The notes under the pieces were generated by a model. That model saw only the letters and a program-made list of their open reading frames with translations, did not search any database and was not told the origin of the DNA. Shown one piece after another: positions 37,258 through 47,326 of a stretch of DNA of 64,000 nt; position 1 is the stretch's first letter, and each line of letters begins with the position of its first letter. The DNA is from Acarospora socialis (Eukaryota > Ascomycota > Lecanoromycetes > Acarosporales > Acarosporaceae): contig JAMYGW020000002.1 of NCBI GenBank assembly GCA_025617375.2, forward strand, positions 1,736,001-1,800,000. The letters run 5' to 3'. Made by a program: the position numbers and the translations under genes.

Positions 37258-38406
37258 ATGCCAACCCCCCGCGTCTTCATCGTCCGCCACGGCGAGACCG
37301 AATGGTCGCTAAACGGCCGGCACACCGGCACGACCGAGCTCCCTCTGACGGCCAACGGGGAGCGGCGCATCCTCGCCACCGGGCGCGCCCTTGTCGGCGA
37401 CGACCGGCTCATCGTCCCCAGCAAACTGGCGCACATGTACGCTTCACCCCTTCTCTTCCTCAACCTCCACCTCTACCTATGCCATTCCGCTTCAGCAATC
37501 CACCTTATTCCGGGCACTCAGCCTCGCTGCTCATCACCCAAGCCCTGGGCTAACGCTCACATGCCTGAAAGCTACGTCTCCCCCCGCCGGCGCGCCCAAC
37601 GAACGCTCGAACTCCTCGAACTCGGGTGCTGGGAGAAAATGCCGTGGCAAGAGAAACGGGCGGACCAGAGCGTGCGCACACAGGCGGTGGTGCAGGTGAC
37701 GGAGGATATCCGCGAGTGGGATTACGGGGACTACGAGGGCTTGACGAGCGGGCAGATCCGGGCGCAGCGGAAGGAGAGGGGGGAAGGGGGGTGGGATATT
37801 TGGAGGGATGGGTGTCCTGGTGGAGAGTGAGTGCGTGAAGTTCCGTTAGTTTAGATTCGATGGCTGGGAGGGTGGTTGAGGAACGGGTTTGGGAGTCTGC
37901 GTGTTTGGGTTAACGAAGGGTGCGCGCTTGTAGGTCGCCGGCGGATGTAACGGAGAGGTTGGATCGGTTGATTGGTGATATCCGGATGAGGTTCCATCAG
38001 AAGGCTTTGGGAGAGGTGAAAGAGGGGGAGAGAGACGGAGAGGGCCCACCGGCTGATGTGCTGCTCGTGGCGCATGGGCATATACTGAGGGCCTTCGCGA
38101 TGCGTTGGGTTGGGAAGGCGTTGCCGGATAATCCGGCGTTCTTGCTGGAGGCGGGTGGTGTGGGTACTTTGAGGTGAGTTCTCTGGGCCTTTTTGGACTA
38201 GAGAGAAGGGATTGACGCTGACAAGTCGGTTGGTAGCTATGAGCACCATAGTCTAGACGAGCCAGCAATCTTGTGAGTTTTACAAAGTCCTTGTTTTCCT
38301 ATGGGCAGTGCTGACCTAGTTTGATGGTAGATTGGGTGGATCGTTCATGGTGGATATCGTACAGAACGCCGCGCAAGATCAAGAACTGTCTGACCGGGCA
38401 GAATAA
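37258..38406 (+). CDS. shb17: Histidine-phosphatase family sugar bisphosphatase (SHB17-like), 261 aa
   Basis: Exons are 37258-37436, 37572-37826, 37934-38173, 38237-38272 and 38331-38406. The product starts MPTPRVFIVRHGETEWSLNGRHTGTTELPLT, with the RHG catalytic motif at residues 10-12. It continues YVSPRRRAQRTLELL, REWDYGDYEGLTSGQIRAQR, WDIWRDGCPGGES, the second catalytic histidine in LLVAHGHILRAFAMRW, NPAFLLEAGGVGTL and SYEHHSLDEPAI. This layout matches yeast Shb17, a sedoheptulose-1,7-bisphosphatase of the riboneogenesis branch of the pentose phosphate pathway. Substrate is inferred from the family. The four introns are needed to join these blocks, and each is GT-AG with agreeing phase. 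The start codon lies only 208 bp from a dead retrotransposon, so the promoter is short or partly within repeat DNA. Confidence 0.92.
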
Positions 38407-38626
38407 TACTACTCAAACTAAGATGGTCTTCCACTGATCACAGAGTATTGGACCTCTTAGCGGTCTCTGCCATTTCAAGACTATGTTCAATCTCCTGTGC
38501 ATCTGAACAATCTTTGACAAGCCCCTTCAACCTGTAGTTCACAATCGAGAATACGCAGGTATCACAATCTCGGTCTTCTATACGCCACCCGCTATGCAAA
38601 ATTAACTTCTCCCAGCTCATAAGGTA

Positions 38627-40297
38627 TCATCCCTGCGCGTGTTCCTCGGCACCTAATCTCCTCTCACCCACCTCCTCCGACGGACGACCACCATAGACGC
38701 CACCGTCCAGGATCCACTCTTCGTTGTCGTCGTTATCGTCCTGAACCCTGCGCCACGTATTCCTCTCCCTTCTCTCGCTCCCAGCAACTCCTCCATTCCC
38801 GTCAGCACCAGATAAGGCTTCACCCCTATCTGTACTCTTGCCCTTTTCATCACCACTCTTCTTCCAAACAGGCCTTATCAACCCACCCATCAACGGATTC
38901 CTACTGAAAGTCCCCTTAGACCCATTTCTCCCATTGTGCTCCTCCACCCCATGCTCCTCCTCATCTACCTCTTCCTCCCCTCCATCCGGCCTCTCCACAT
39001 CCGCCATCCTCCTAACCACCTTCCCCCCCACCAAATCCACACTGACGACAACCCTCCTTTTCTCCCAATCCGGCCTCGCATTCCACTCCTGCTCCCTCAG
39101 CACCTTCTGCTGCCTCTTCAGCTGCATCGCTCGCTCCTGCGGACTACTCCACATACTCTGGCCCGCCGACGGCGTCTCGAAATCCGCCGCCTCGTCAATG
39201 ATGCGTGTCCGACGCGCGTTCTGCGCTTGGTAGTTCAGCAACTTGTCGCGGTGCAGTTTCGCCGCCGCGAGGGTTTTCTCCGTTTCGCGCTCCTTTTCCC
39301 TTTCCGAGTCGCTTGTTGCGGGCGTCGAGGAGGTGAAGGGCCGCGGCGTCTTGGAGACGTCGGCGCGTTTGTGCGACGCGTTGTTCGCTTCCATCTTCTC
39401 GCGGCCGCGCTCTTCGCGCAGCGCCCGCACCATGCTTTGGATGTCGTCGGCGCTGAGCAGCGGGCGGCCGCAAAACGTGCATGGGCCGATCCCCTCCTTG
39501 ACACAGATGACTTTTCCGCAGTTCAGACAGTTGGGCGCAGCGGCGAGGAGCGGGTGGCGCGTGGCGTTGCAGTTGCACCTGCGTTTGGCGTTGTCTTTTT
39601 CCGATGAAGAGGAGAGGGAGGGGTTGGTTTGGACTTCTAGCGCGCGGATGGCGGAGTCGAGGTCGTTGATGGTGGACGAGTTGCCGTGCATAGACGTCCC
39701 TCCCGAAAGGTTGATCTTGGTCTTGGGGGCGGGAGAAGGGGTGCGAGAGGTCTTGACGTTAGGAAGGTCCGATATCAGGGAGCCAGCTGCTGACGGCGGG
39801 GGTTTCGGGGATGCATTTCGCGACAATGCCAGGCTGCTGGAAGTAGATTTGACCGCAGGTAGCTGCAAGGCATCTGGTTTATCCGAAAGTGCGAGAGTGT
39901 TCGCCAGATGCGGTTCGTGGCGTCTGCCTGCTATGTAATCCCCCTCATCTTTCTTAATATATCCACCTGCCGTGTTCCCATAGTCGTCCGGTCGACGGGG
40001 AGGAGGTAGTTTGTTCAACGGAGCTTTCTTTTTGCGGGGTTTTCTTCCTGTCTCTGAAGCAGCTGCAGCACTGGACCCGGATTGATCGACATCTGGCTTT
40101 CTTGGTGTCTCCCGCCTCGAATTGAAACTCGAGATGAACTCCAACGACTGTGCCGAGTCACCTAGCAGATTCTTTAAATGTTCGGCTGCGGCCTCTTTTG
40201 GTAGGGTACTGCTATAGTCGATAATCTGTTTTAAAGACCCATCGTCTAAAGGTAGAAGGCGGGATAGGTGGGGCACAGCCCAGGCTGAAAGGGCCAT
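38627..40297 (-). CDS. TRIP4/ASC-1-type zinc-finger protein (Rqt4-like), 556 aa
   Basis: Single-exon gene. The N-terminus (SRLLPLDDGSLKQIIDYSSTLPKEAAAEHLKNLLGDS, residues about 12-48) resembles the ubiquitin-binding CUE-like helix bundle of fungal Rqt4. A cysteine-rich zf-C2HC5 domain spans about residues 238-282 (RRCNCNATRHPLL, CLNCGKVICVKEGIGPCTFCGRPL). The middle is Ser/Pro-rich, and a helical basic region follows (EKTLAAAKLHRDKLLNYQAQNARRTRIIDEAADF). In yeast the ASC-1 homologue belongs to the complex that splits collided ribosomes in quality control; in animals TRIP4 belongs to the ASC-1 complex. Function here is inferred from that family. The C-terminal 150 residues are acidic and variable. 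The gene is convergent with SHB17, 220 bp away. Confidence 0.88.
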   Translation of the reverse strand: MALSAWAVPHLSRLLPLDDGSLKQIIDYSSTLPKEAAAEHLKNLLGDSAQSLEFISSFNSRRETPRKPDVDQSGSSAAAASETGRKPRKKKAPLNKLPPPRRPDDYGNTAGGYIKKDEGDYIAGRRHEPHLANTLALSDKPDALQLPAVKSTSSSLALSRNASPKPPPSAAGSLISDLPNVKTSRTPSPAPKTKINLSGGTSMHGNSSTINDLDSAIRALEVQTNPSLSSSSEKDNAKRRCNCNATRHPLLAAAPNCLNCGKVICVKEGIGPCTFCGRPLLSADDIQSMVRALREERGREKMEANNASHKRADVSKTPRPFTSSTPATSDSEREKERETEKTLAAAKLHRDKLLNYQAQNARRTRIIDEAADFETPSAGQSMWSSPQERAMQLKRQQKVLREQEWNARPDWEKRRVVVSVDLVGGKVVRRMADVERPDGGEEEVDEEEHGVEEHNGRNGSKGTFSRNPLMGGLIRPVWKKSGDEKGKSTDRGEALSGADGNGGVAGSERRERNTWRRVQDDNDDNEEWILDGGVYGGRPSEEVGERRLGAEEHAQG

Positions 40298-40574
40298 GGT
40301 AAGACGCTATGGTACAGAGCTATGTAGCTTCCGTCCCGGATTTAGTACCTACTGTAGCAGGTCGAATTGAAAGAGTGAAGACATGGGCGCTAGGAACTCA
40401 GGTGAGCTTAGGGTAGATACCGTAGATGTGTAGATATTCTAGTTACCCGGCTGTGCGTCATCCCGCCTAGATCGATTGTCCCTGCATAAAGTAGTGAACC
40501 GTGCGCCGGCCCTTACAATTAATATTACTCGTTCGTGGATGCCGATAATTCAATCGAGCACTGTAGCATATCAA

Positions 40575-40669
40575 GGCCTGTGATTCCGGTAGACCCCACT
40601 TTTATAGTCGTAGACCCCCATCTTACTAGTTGTAGACCCCCCCCAATTGAATAATAGTATTCATTTTTT
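40575..40669. repeat. Left terminal inverted repeat of the MULE
   Basis: 95 bp, matching the right end in inverted orientation with 6 mismatches. The outer 55 bp are identical. It keeps CCCCC runs and CG steps that the interior has lost. Confidence 0.95.
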
Positions 40670-41634
40670 CTCATGTCATAGAAAACATGCCTGCAATACA
40701 CCTCACTGTCATTCTCATGATGTTGCTGATTTTGATCTACCCCTCAAGATGTCTGATTGAGTTCTAAGTCAAAATGAATCTCAAATCTTCTGCTGAGAAA
40801 GTGTACAATTTTTTTGAAGATCTTCTCACTGTCATCAACAAGCATGCTGACTCACAGAACTATGCTGTCATCAAATATCACTCAAAGAGATCTCTAAAGA
40901 ATGATCTAATAAAGAAGATAACTTTAAGATGTGATTGAGAAAATAAATATGTTGAGACTGTCAGTGATGCAAATAAAAAATGCTGAACAATGAATATCTG
41001 TCTGCAGAAATGTTCTTTTCAAGTCAATGCTCTAAGAAAAGAGAAGAGATGAATCTTGACAGTGTTTCATTTCACACATAATCATGACTCTACAGAACAG
41101 TTCTCACATTCAGTTCTAAGAAAACTAGAATCTGAGATGCACAGAGCAATTGTGAAGCAGTCTGCAGTCAGAATCAGTTCTGAACAAATTGTGACTGCTT
41201 TATGAAACAAAGATTTTACAATTTCTATCATAAAATGAGACATTTACAATGCAAAAGCAGTGATTAAATGACAAGTCCTAGATTCAAACACTGCAATTTA
41301 GATCTTAATGCTAGCACTGAATGACAATTACATCTCTTTTCACATAAAGAATGTGCAGAATTGAGTTCAAACTTTCTTCTTTGCACATAAGCAGTCACAG
41401 AAACTTCTCAAGAGCAATAAAGAGATTTTTATCATGAACTGCATCTATCAAATCAATTAATTTAAGCTATCTTTGCTTGATATTTTAGAATGTATGGCCC
41501 TAAATATTACATTTTACATAGAGTTTTGTTTTATGACTAAGAAAGAGAGAGAGAACTATGTTTGAGTGCTTCAGAATCTTTGAACTCTATATGTTAGTCT
41601 TGAAATTGATTTCTCAAAGATCATTGTTACAAAT

Positions 41635-41872
41635 TGTCAGGAGTGCAATACTCACAATGAGAAGTTAAGTTCTCAGTAGAGATCTATTGGGCTCAATGCC
41701 ATATAGTAATTAGTATGTGAAGTAGAGCCGTGGCTATCTAAATCAAGTGGATGTGTGTAAGTCTGTTGTTGTTCTACTCTAACTACTGTGTGGGATATAT
41801 ATAAGGTCTAAGTGAATAGGCATGGCCGGGTAAGCAGTCAGGTAAGCGAAGACCTAGGGTCTAACCATAACA
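41635..41872 (-). repeat. LTR of the nested element (left copy)
   Basis: 238 bp, 98.7% identical to 43167-43404. It is preceded by CAAAT (41630-41634). Confidence 0.95.
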
Positions 41873-43166
41873 ATCTGCCCACACGAAACGAAAAAAGGCA
41901 ATGCCCCCATTGCAAAACATACTGCAATGCCTATTCGCCAAGGCAAATACCACAGTGATCGGAGAACCCCATAGTAACTAGTATGGAAATCCCTATGCCT
42001 CGTGCCCTTCTCTTTGCATATGCTCTACGAGCTTGTCGTACATATCGAAGTGGAAGCGACAGCGAGGGCATTTCGCGACGGATTTGTACGCGTCGTTCGG
42101 TGGGTCGTAATAGTAAGCTTCGTAAGCCTCGTCGGCGACGTCCTCCGCATCGTCGGTGGTGGCGTTGTAGGCTCGTGGCTTGTCGACAGGCCCGTTTTGT
42201 ATGGCGGCTGGAGCATAGTGGCCACGGCGATTCCATGATTCGTGCGGTGGGTATCGTCCATACTGGTATGGAGGCTGATTCGATGTTGTTGTTGCTTGGT
42301 TATATGGTGGATTTGGGGGTCGATATTGAGGAGGTTGATTTGACGGATATGGTGGATTTGTACGGTGACGAATTCGCAGTGTTTTCCACCAGAATCGAAG
42401 ACGAAACAAGCTGTATGTGTGTGTGACATGTGTTGGGTGGTAGGAGCTGGATTCGCTGTGGATTTAGCCTGGGTCAGGCTCGTCGATGCCGTGTATGGGT
42501 GTATTGGTGTACAGGGTGTTGTTGCTGTGACATTTTGAGCGACGGTAGAGGACTCGACAACGTGCTTGGTGGAGGACTCGACGATGTGATTGGTGGAGGC
42601 CTTGATGACGTGATTGGTGAAGGACTCGACGACGTGATTGGTGAAGGACTTGACAACATTCATACTGGTATGATGAATGGGTGTAAAGGCCTGAATAGGC
42701 TGAATTGAGGTCGTCGATATGGGCTGACGTGGAGGTTCGACGGAAGGCTCAGGCGTAGGTTCGTGGGTATGCCCTATAGGCTTGGATTGATGGTGTAGGT
42801 TGTCGAATTGACGAAAGGCCTCGTCAACTGCTCGTTTCGCAATAGCCTTGATGTCATCGTCGCTTAGGTAGGACGGCATTGATGTGGGCTTAGGAGGCTT
42901 GCGAATAGGTGAGTTTTGAGTGGTATCTTGAGCATAACTGGCCGGCGTGCCTGCTTGCAAAGGTGTGGTGTAGATATCGTAGTAGCCGTCATAGTACGGG
43001 TCGTACGTGGAACGGCTGTTAATGGCATAGATATCGTACTGGCTGTCGTCGTCGTCGTAGGAGGTCATAATGGAGGTGTTCGACGGGTCTAGTGAAAGGA
43101 TCGAATGCTGAGGTGGATAAGGAGGTTTATGTGGAGGTATGAAATCGAACCGTTGGTGCTACCATT

Positions 43167-43404
43167 TGTCAGGAGTGCAATACTCACGATGAGAAGTTAA
43201 GTCCTCAGTAGAGATCTATTGGGCTCAATGCCATATAGTAATTAGTATGTGAAGTAGAGCCGTGGCTATCTAAATCAAGTGGATGTGTGTAAGTCTGTTG
43301 TTGTTCTACTCTAACTACTGTGTGGGATATATATAAGGCCTAAGTGAATAGGCATGGCCGGGTAAGCAGTCAGGTAAGCGAAGACCTAGGGTCTAACCAT
43401 AACA
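43167..43404 (-). repeat. LTR of the nested element (right copy)
   Basis: 238 bp. It is followed by CAAAT (43405-43409), the target duplication that marks where the MULE sequence resumes. Confidence 0.95.
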
Positions 43405-44551
43405 CAAATCAAGAACTTGCTCTAATGAATGCAATTGTGAAGATCTTTTCTGTTTCAAATACAAGAAGTTTACTGTGCATTTAACACATTAATAAAACTG
43501 TTTTGACAAGATGTAAAACAGAATTTCAGAAGACTGAATGAGAACACTTTCTTGCTGTCTGACATGCTGTCATTAGAACTCAGTCTCTTACAATATATAA
43601 TGATGCATGTATAGTTCTAACAGAGATCTTTGAGAAAGTGAAGCATTGAGAAGAAGTGCAGTATCTTAAGAACACATGAATTAATTCTCATACATGTCAT
43701 CTTGTCAAGTACTATACAAATAGAGTTACTCACTTTGAAAATACAGTCACATCACAAACTGAGAAGATTCATTCAACTCTAAAGCACTGTCTTCAGATGT
43801 TCACTGAGAATCTTAAAAGAATGATTGATAAAATTAGTCTTCTTCTGACAAATCAGCATGTAGAATACTATGCTGTTCTTGATACAGTGAAGATGTGAAT
43901 GTTAATAGTTCTAAGAATCTCATTTTTTCATCAATTGAAAGATAAGATCAGTTCACATGCACTCAGAAAGATCTCTGAGCAGTACAACAAAGTTACAGTC
44001 ACAGTTACTGTTCTTTCAGAGTGTACAGAGACATTTACAACTACTATGAGTCTTCTGTGCAGTCACAAGATTCAAGAATGACTAAGCAATGATGATGTTT
44101 TAATTCTTGAGAACATACATTCTCATTAACATCTAAAAAGAACTACTGTTTCTTCTATTCTTTTAGATTCACAACTTCTAGTTGTGAATTTCCTTATTAT
44201 TTGTTCTCAAGAGTGTTCTCAAGGTGTCTGTGGGCAAATTAGAACTAAGAATTTGACTTAGTGAGACTTCTCAGTCTTCAAATTAGTGAATGATGGATCT
44301 GAAGAACAGCAAGATCATAAAGAAAGATGTCAGCACTGTGCAGAACAGCAAGAGTGTGAAGAACAAGAACTTAAAGAACAGACAAATGTTGCAGAGCAGT
44401 CACAGAAGATTCTCAGAGATCATTTTGATGTTTTTCATCTAGATTCTTAGCATTGCATACATTTCTACATATCTATTAGTACTAATACTATTGTTTCTAA
44501 GTCTAAACTCTAAGAAAATCATGTAGAAACATGTCATACATCTTCTCATAC

Positions 44552-44646
44552 AAAAAATGGATACTATTATCTGATTGGGGGGGGTCTATGACTAGTAAGA
44601 TGGGGGTCTACGACTATAAAAGTGGGGTCTACCGGAATCACAGGCC
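44552..44646. repeat. Right terminal inverted repeat of the MULE
   Basis: 95 bp, inverted partner of 40575-40669. The six mismatches to the left copy are all transitions in CpG or CpC/GpG context, including two sites where a former CpG changed on opposite strands in the two copies. Confidence 0.95.
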
Positions 44647-44654
44647 CATATCAA

Positions 44655-45243
44655 TACCCCGACCGAATATGATTCTCAAGAAAGATATCTGCATTACATG
44701 GGGTTCTCCATGACAAACTCTTAAGAATAAAGAATCGTTTCACAAACCATGCAGAATACTGATCCATGCACTGTCTTGGAGATGAACCACAAGCGCATTC
44801 ATTTACGACCTGGAACTAATATGTAAATAAATTTACTTTCATTTGCACTCAATCATAGCTCTGACATTGGGAGACTCGAACCTCATCGCGATATGTCGGA
44901 TCATCACATCAAGAGAACCATGAGGTATCCGGTTCTAGTGTTTAGGTCTGGATATCTATCGCTATGTTCAGGCCTTCCTACATCACCTCACTCACTGCTG
45001 AACATGTACATAAGATCTGCTGCCCAGTCTTCCTTGACCCGCGTGATATGCACATGCATACAGCTGAAAGTGCTGTACATGATCAAGCCCTGGGCTTGTG
45101 GACACCAAAGGTCTTCTTCCAGAACGCCAACACCAATCCACAGATCGACAAAACCCCACAGATCGCCAATCCCAGAATTGGAGACAATGCCGCTAAAAAA
45201 CCGACGAACGTGTATGATGTGAAATGCATATGCCACCCGGGTA
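44655..45243. other. Intergenic region, MULE / SGF11 3' end
   Basis: This is the 3' flank of the minus-strand SGF11 gene. Plus-strand open frames at 44893-45222 and 44964-45485 have no motif, and the second overlaps SGF11 coding sequence. No other gene is seen. Confidence 0.5.
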
Positions 45244-46708
45244 TCATGCGCCTGTACCATGCTGAGCGTCCTCGTCTGCGCCTTTACCGCTCTCTAATGC
45301 TTTCCCGGAGGTCTTTCGTACTTTCTTACCTGCCGCTTCGGTCGAGTCCTTCCGCTCATCTGAGCGCGGACGTTTCCCTGCGCCCTTTTCGAAACCGCCA
45401 GCTGTCCGTTTCAACGGTCCAGGTTTCCACTCCTTGTCGTCATCTTCGTCACAGAGTTTGCCCTTCCCTGTGTTCTTCTTGGTAGTTTTACCGCCTGCGG
45501 GCTTTTTCTTAGCCGCGGGTTTCTTCGTCGTCTTGGCCGCAGCCGCTGGTTTTGTCCCAACTTTCTTCTTCACGACCCTCTTTTTCTTCTTCTTTGGCGT
45601 GTCATCCTCATCAGTGGTCTCCTCCGCATACTTTCTCTTCCCCAACCCCGACGCCGACGGGGTCCCCGCCCTGCTATCCCTCGGCGTCTCCGTCATCCTC
45701 TTCATAGCAGTCCTGCTGCTCTGCCGAACGGAGATGCCCAGACATTTATCCAGATGCTGAGCGATCCGAGTGACGATGAGATAACGTGGACAGTTCGGGC
45801 ATTTGACATTCGGGAACGTATTCGGAGCGACCTGCGCTTTCTGATGCTCCGGTGGACCGGAAAGTTTATCCTTGTCTGCATCCGGTGGAGACGCGGTAAG
45901 AGTGTCGGAGCTTGAAGGTGGCGATGGTTTTATTTCCGATGCCTTCCCGTTACCGTTCTTGCGAGGCTTTGGAGTCTTAGTGATGGCTTTGTCGGTGGGG
46001 AAAGGGTTGCCATGAATGTCGTGACCGGGCTTCGATATGAACGGGCGTTTGGCACAGTATTCTTTCGAAGGGTCGGGAATAGGTTGAGAACCGTTTCCGG
46101 TGGTAGGGTGGAGTAGCCGTGGGAGCTTGCAGTTGGGGCAGAGAATCTCGGGGGTTGTTTGCAGTGGGTTACCCCTTAGGTAGATCTCGCCGTTTTCGAT
46201 GATTGCACCAGGGGTGGTGATTACAGTAGCATTTGGAGGAGAGGACGACAGCGTCTCGGCTGAGGATCCGTTGCCGTTGGGAGCTGTGGCGGCTGCAGCT
46301 TCCGCCGCAGCCTTTTCTGCGATGATGACGGCGGACTGCATCCGGAGCATCTTCTCCTCCCGGTGAACTTGAAGGACTGTCTCGTGAAGAATGTTGTAAA
46401 GACAATCATCGAGGATAGCTGCCGTCTAGCATGGCATTAGCTCTGTAATAACATTGCTCGTTATGACCATTCAGAAAGCAGCCAGATCATACAATCTTCT
46501 GCTTTGAGCACAAGGCAATACGCAGACTTTGAAGCAAACGTCGCACTGAACATACAACAGGTTTAAGAGAAATAACAGCCTTTGAGTTCTCCGAAGCAAT
46601 CAAATACAGAAAATTAAGACTTACAAGCCCCGCCAAACTATCGCCATCCATAGACTCTACCACCGTCGCTGGGACCAGCCCAGTCTGAGGGAGCGCCATA
46701 CCCGACAT
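45244..46708 (-). CDS. sgf11: SAGA deubiquitination-module subunit Sgf11-like, 421 aa
   Basis: Exons on the minus strand are 46708-46625 and 46425-45244, phase 0. The joined N-terminus reads DSLAGLTAAILDDCLYNILHETVLQVHREEKM, the long helix by which Sgf11 binds Sus1 and Ubp8. A zinc finger follows at about residues 235-256, CPNCPRYLIVTRIAQHLDKC, then LGISVRQSSRTAMKRM; this C-x2-C..H-x3-C finger with an Arg-rich follow-up contacts the nucleosome acidic patch in yeast. An earlier Cys-rich block (LCPNCKLPRLLHP...EYC, about residues 97-130) may bind metal too. The C-terminal 170 residues are a Lys/Ala-rich tail with KKKKKRVVKKK, which is nuclear-localisation-like. Fungal orthologues of this length with a basic tail are normal. 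The role is H2B deubiquitination within SAGA, inferred from the family. Confidence 0.88.
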
Positions 46709-47326
46709 TGCAGCAGAAACAGTAAAGTAGGAAGATGAAGAATGAAGGAGGATGAGGATAAAGGACGAGGTCGAAAGCAAGTATTAGGAACACCCTCCAG
46801 CTTGGTGCGATCAATAAACTGTGCCCAACAATAGGCGCCGTTAATACTCCACTATTGACAATCCCTTCTTCACCAACACTATTGTCTCCAACCACACATG
46901 AAGCCAGACAATATGCTACAAGACTGGCATGTTTCTATTTGCTCCCGATACGCTATTGTCCATGAAAGTGCTATACCTCGCCATCTGCTATTGTCCAGCA
47001 AATGCCGCCCCATGTAGATCAATTAGGAGTCAAGCACGGTAGGTTCGATTGTTCATGCTACCTTGACGAGCATCATGAAAAATGCCGAGCTCGTGACAAC
47101 GTCATTGTTTGGAGGCCTCGGGACTAGATAAGTAATTTTACTGTGTAGGGCAACCACATTCAGAATTCAGAGCAACAGTGGTAGCGAAGGCCCCCTTGGC
47201 AACCTTAATGCAGGGAAAGGCTTAGCGGCCGAGTATCCTTTGCACGCCGCCGATTCGCAACCCGACAATAGGTATCGGAGTCCTCACAACGCCGCACAGC
47301 CGTACCAAAACAACAATACGATATAA
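46709..47326. promoter_or_regulatory. Divergent promoter, SGF11 / NAA50
   Basis: 618 bp between two opposing start codons. Pyrimidine/purine tracts lie next to the SGF11 start. No specific sites are assigned. Confidence 0.5.

Larger units (their letters stand above)
41635..43404 (-). mobile_element. Small LTR retroelement nested in the MULE, 1.77 kb, with gag-like region only
   Basis: Two 238-bp LTRs (TGTCAG..ATAACA on the plus strand) differ at 3 sites, and a 5-bp duplication, CAAAT, flanks the insertion. Orientation is minus: a likely tRNA primer-binding site (complement of 43147-43164, beginning TGGTAGCACCAACGG) abuts the right LTR, and a purine-rich tract abuts the left one. The interior (41873-43166) holds only a gag-like coding region on the minus strand. 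Its start is Asp/Tyr-rich, its middle is Pro/Gln/Asn-rich, and it ends in a CxxC...HxxxxxxH finger-like motif. No protease, RT or integrase is present, so it could only move with help from another element. The reading frame appears broken at least once. GC content is ordinary, unlike the MULE around it, so it arrived after most of the MULE's decay. Confidence 0.88.
40575..44646 (+). mobile_element. MULE (Mutator-like) DNA transposon, inactive, split by an LTR element
   Basis: Terminal inverted repeats of 95 bp begin GGCCTGTGATTCCGGTAGAC and are flanked by an exact 8-bp target duplication, CATATCAA (40567-40574 and 44647-44654). The interior, read on the plus strand, gives pieces of a FAR1-type DNA-binding region (about 40790-41090, with HNHDS) and of the MULE transposase core (about 41450-41630 and 43405-44080). 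In the core, DILECMALNITFYIEFCF resembles the family block around the first catalytic Asp, and LLCIxHINK matches the LLCxWHxxK block. Many codons where the family has Trp (TGG) are now TGA. The interior shows the same CpG and CpC loss as the Gypsy fossil. The element is 4,072 bp including the 1,770-bp insertion plus its 5-bp duplication, so about 2.3 kb originally. Confidence 0.9.

Noticed and set aside
41983-42426. 147-codon plus-strand frame in the nested element as a gene
   Set aside because: It is antisense to the gag-like region, whose strand is set by the primer site and polypurine tract.
44893-45485. Two overlapping plus-strand frames beside SGF11
   Set aside because: No motifs, and the longer one runs into SGF11 coding sequence on the other strand.
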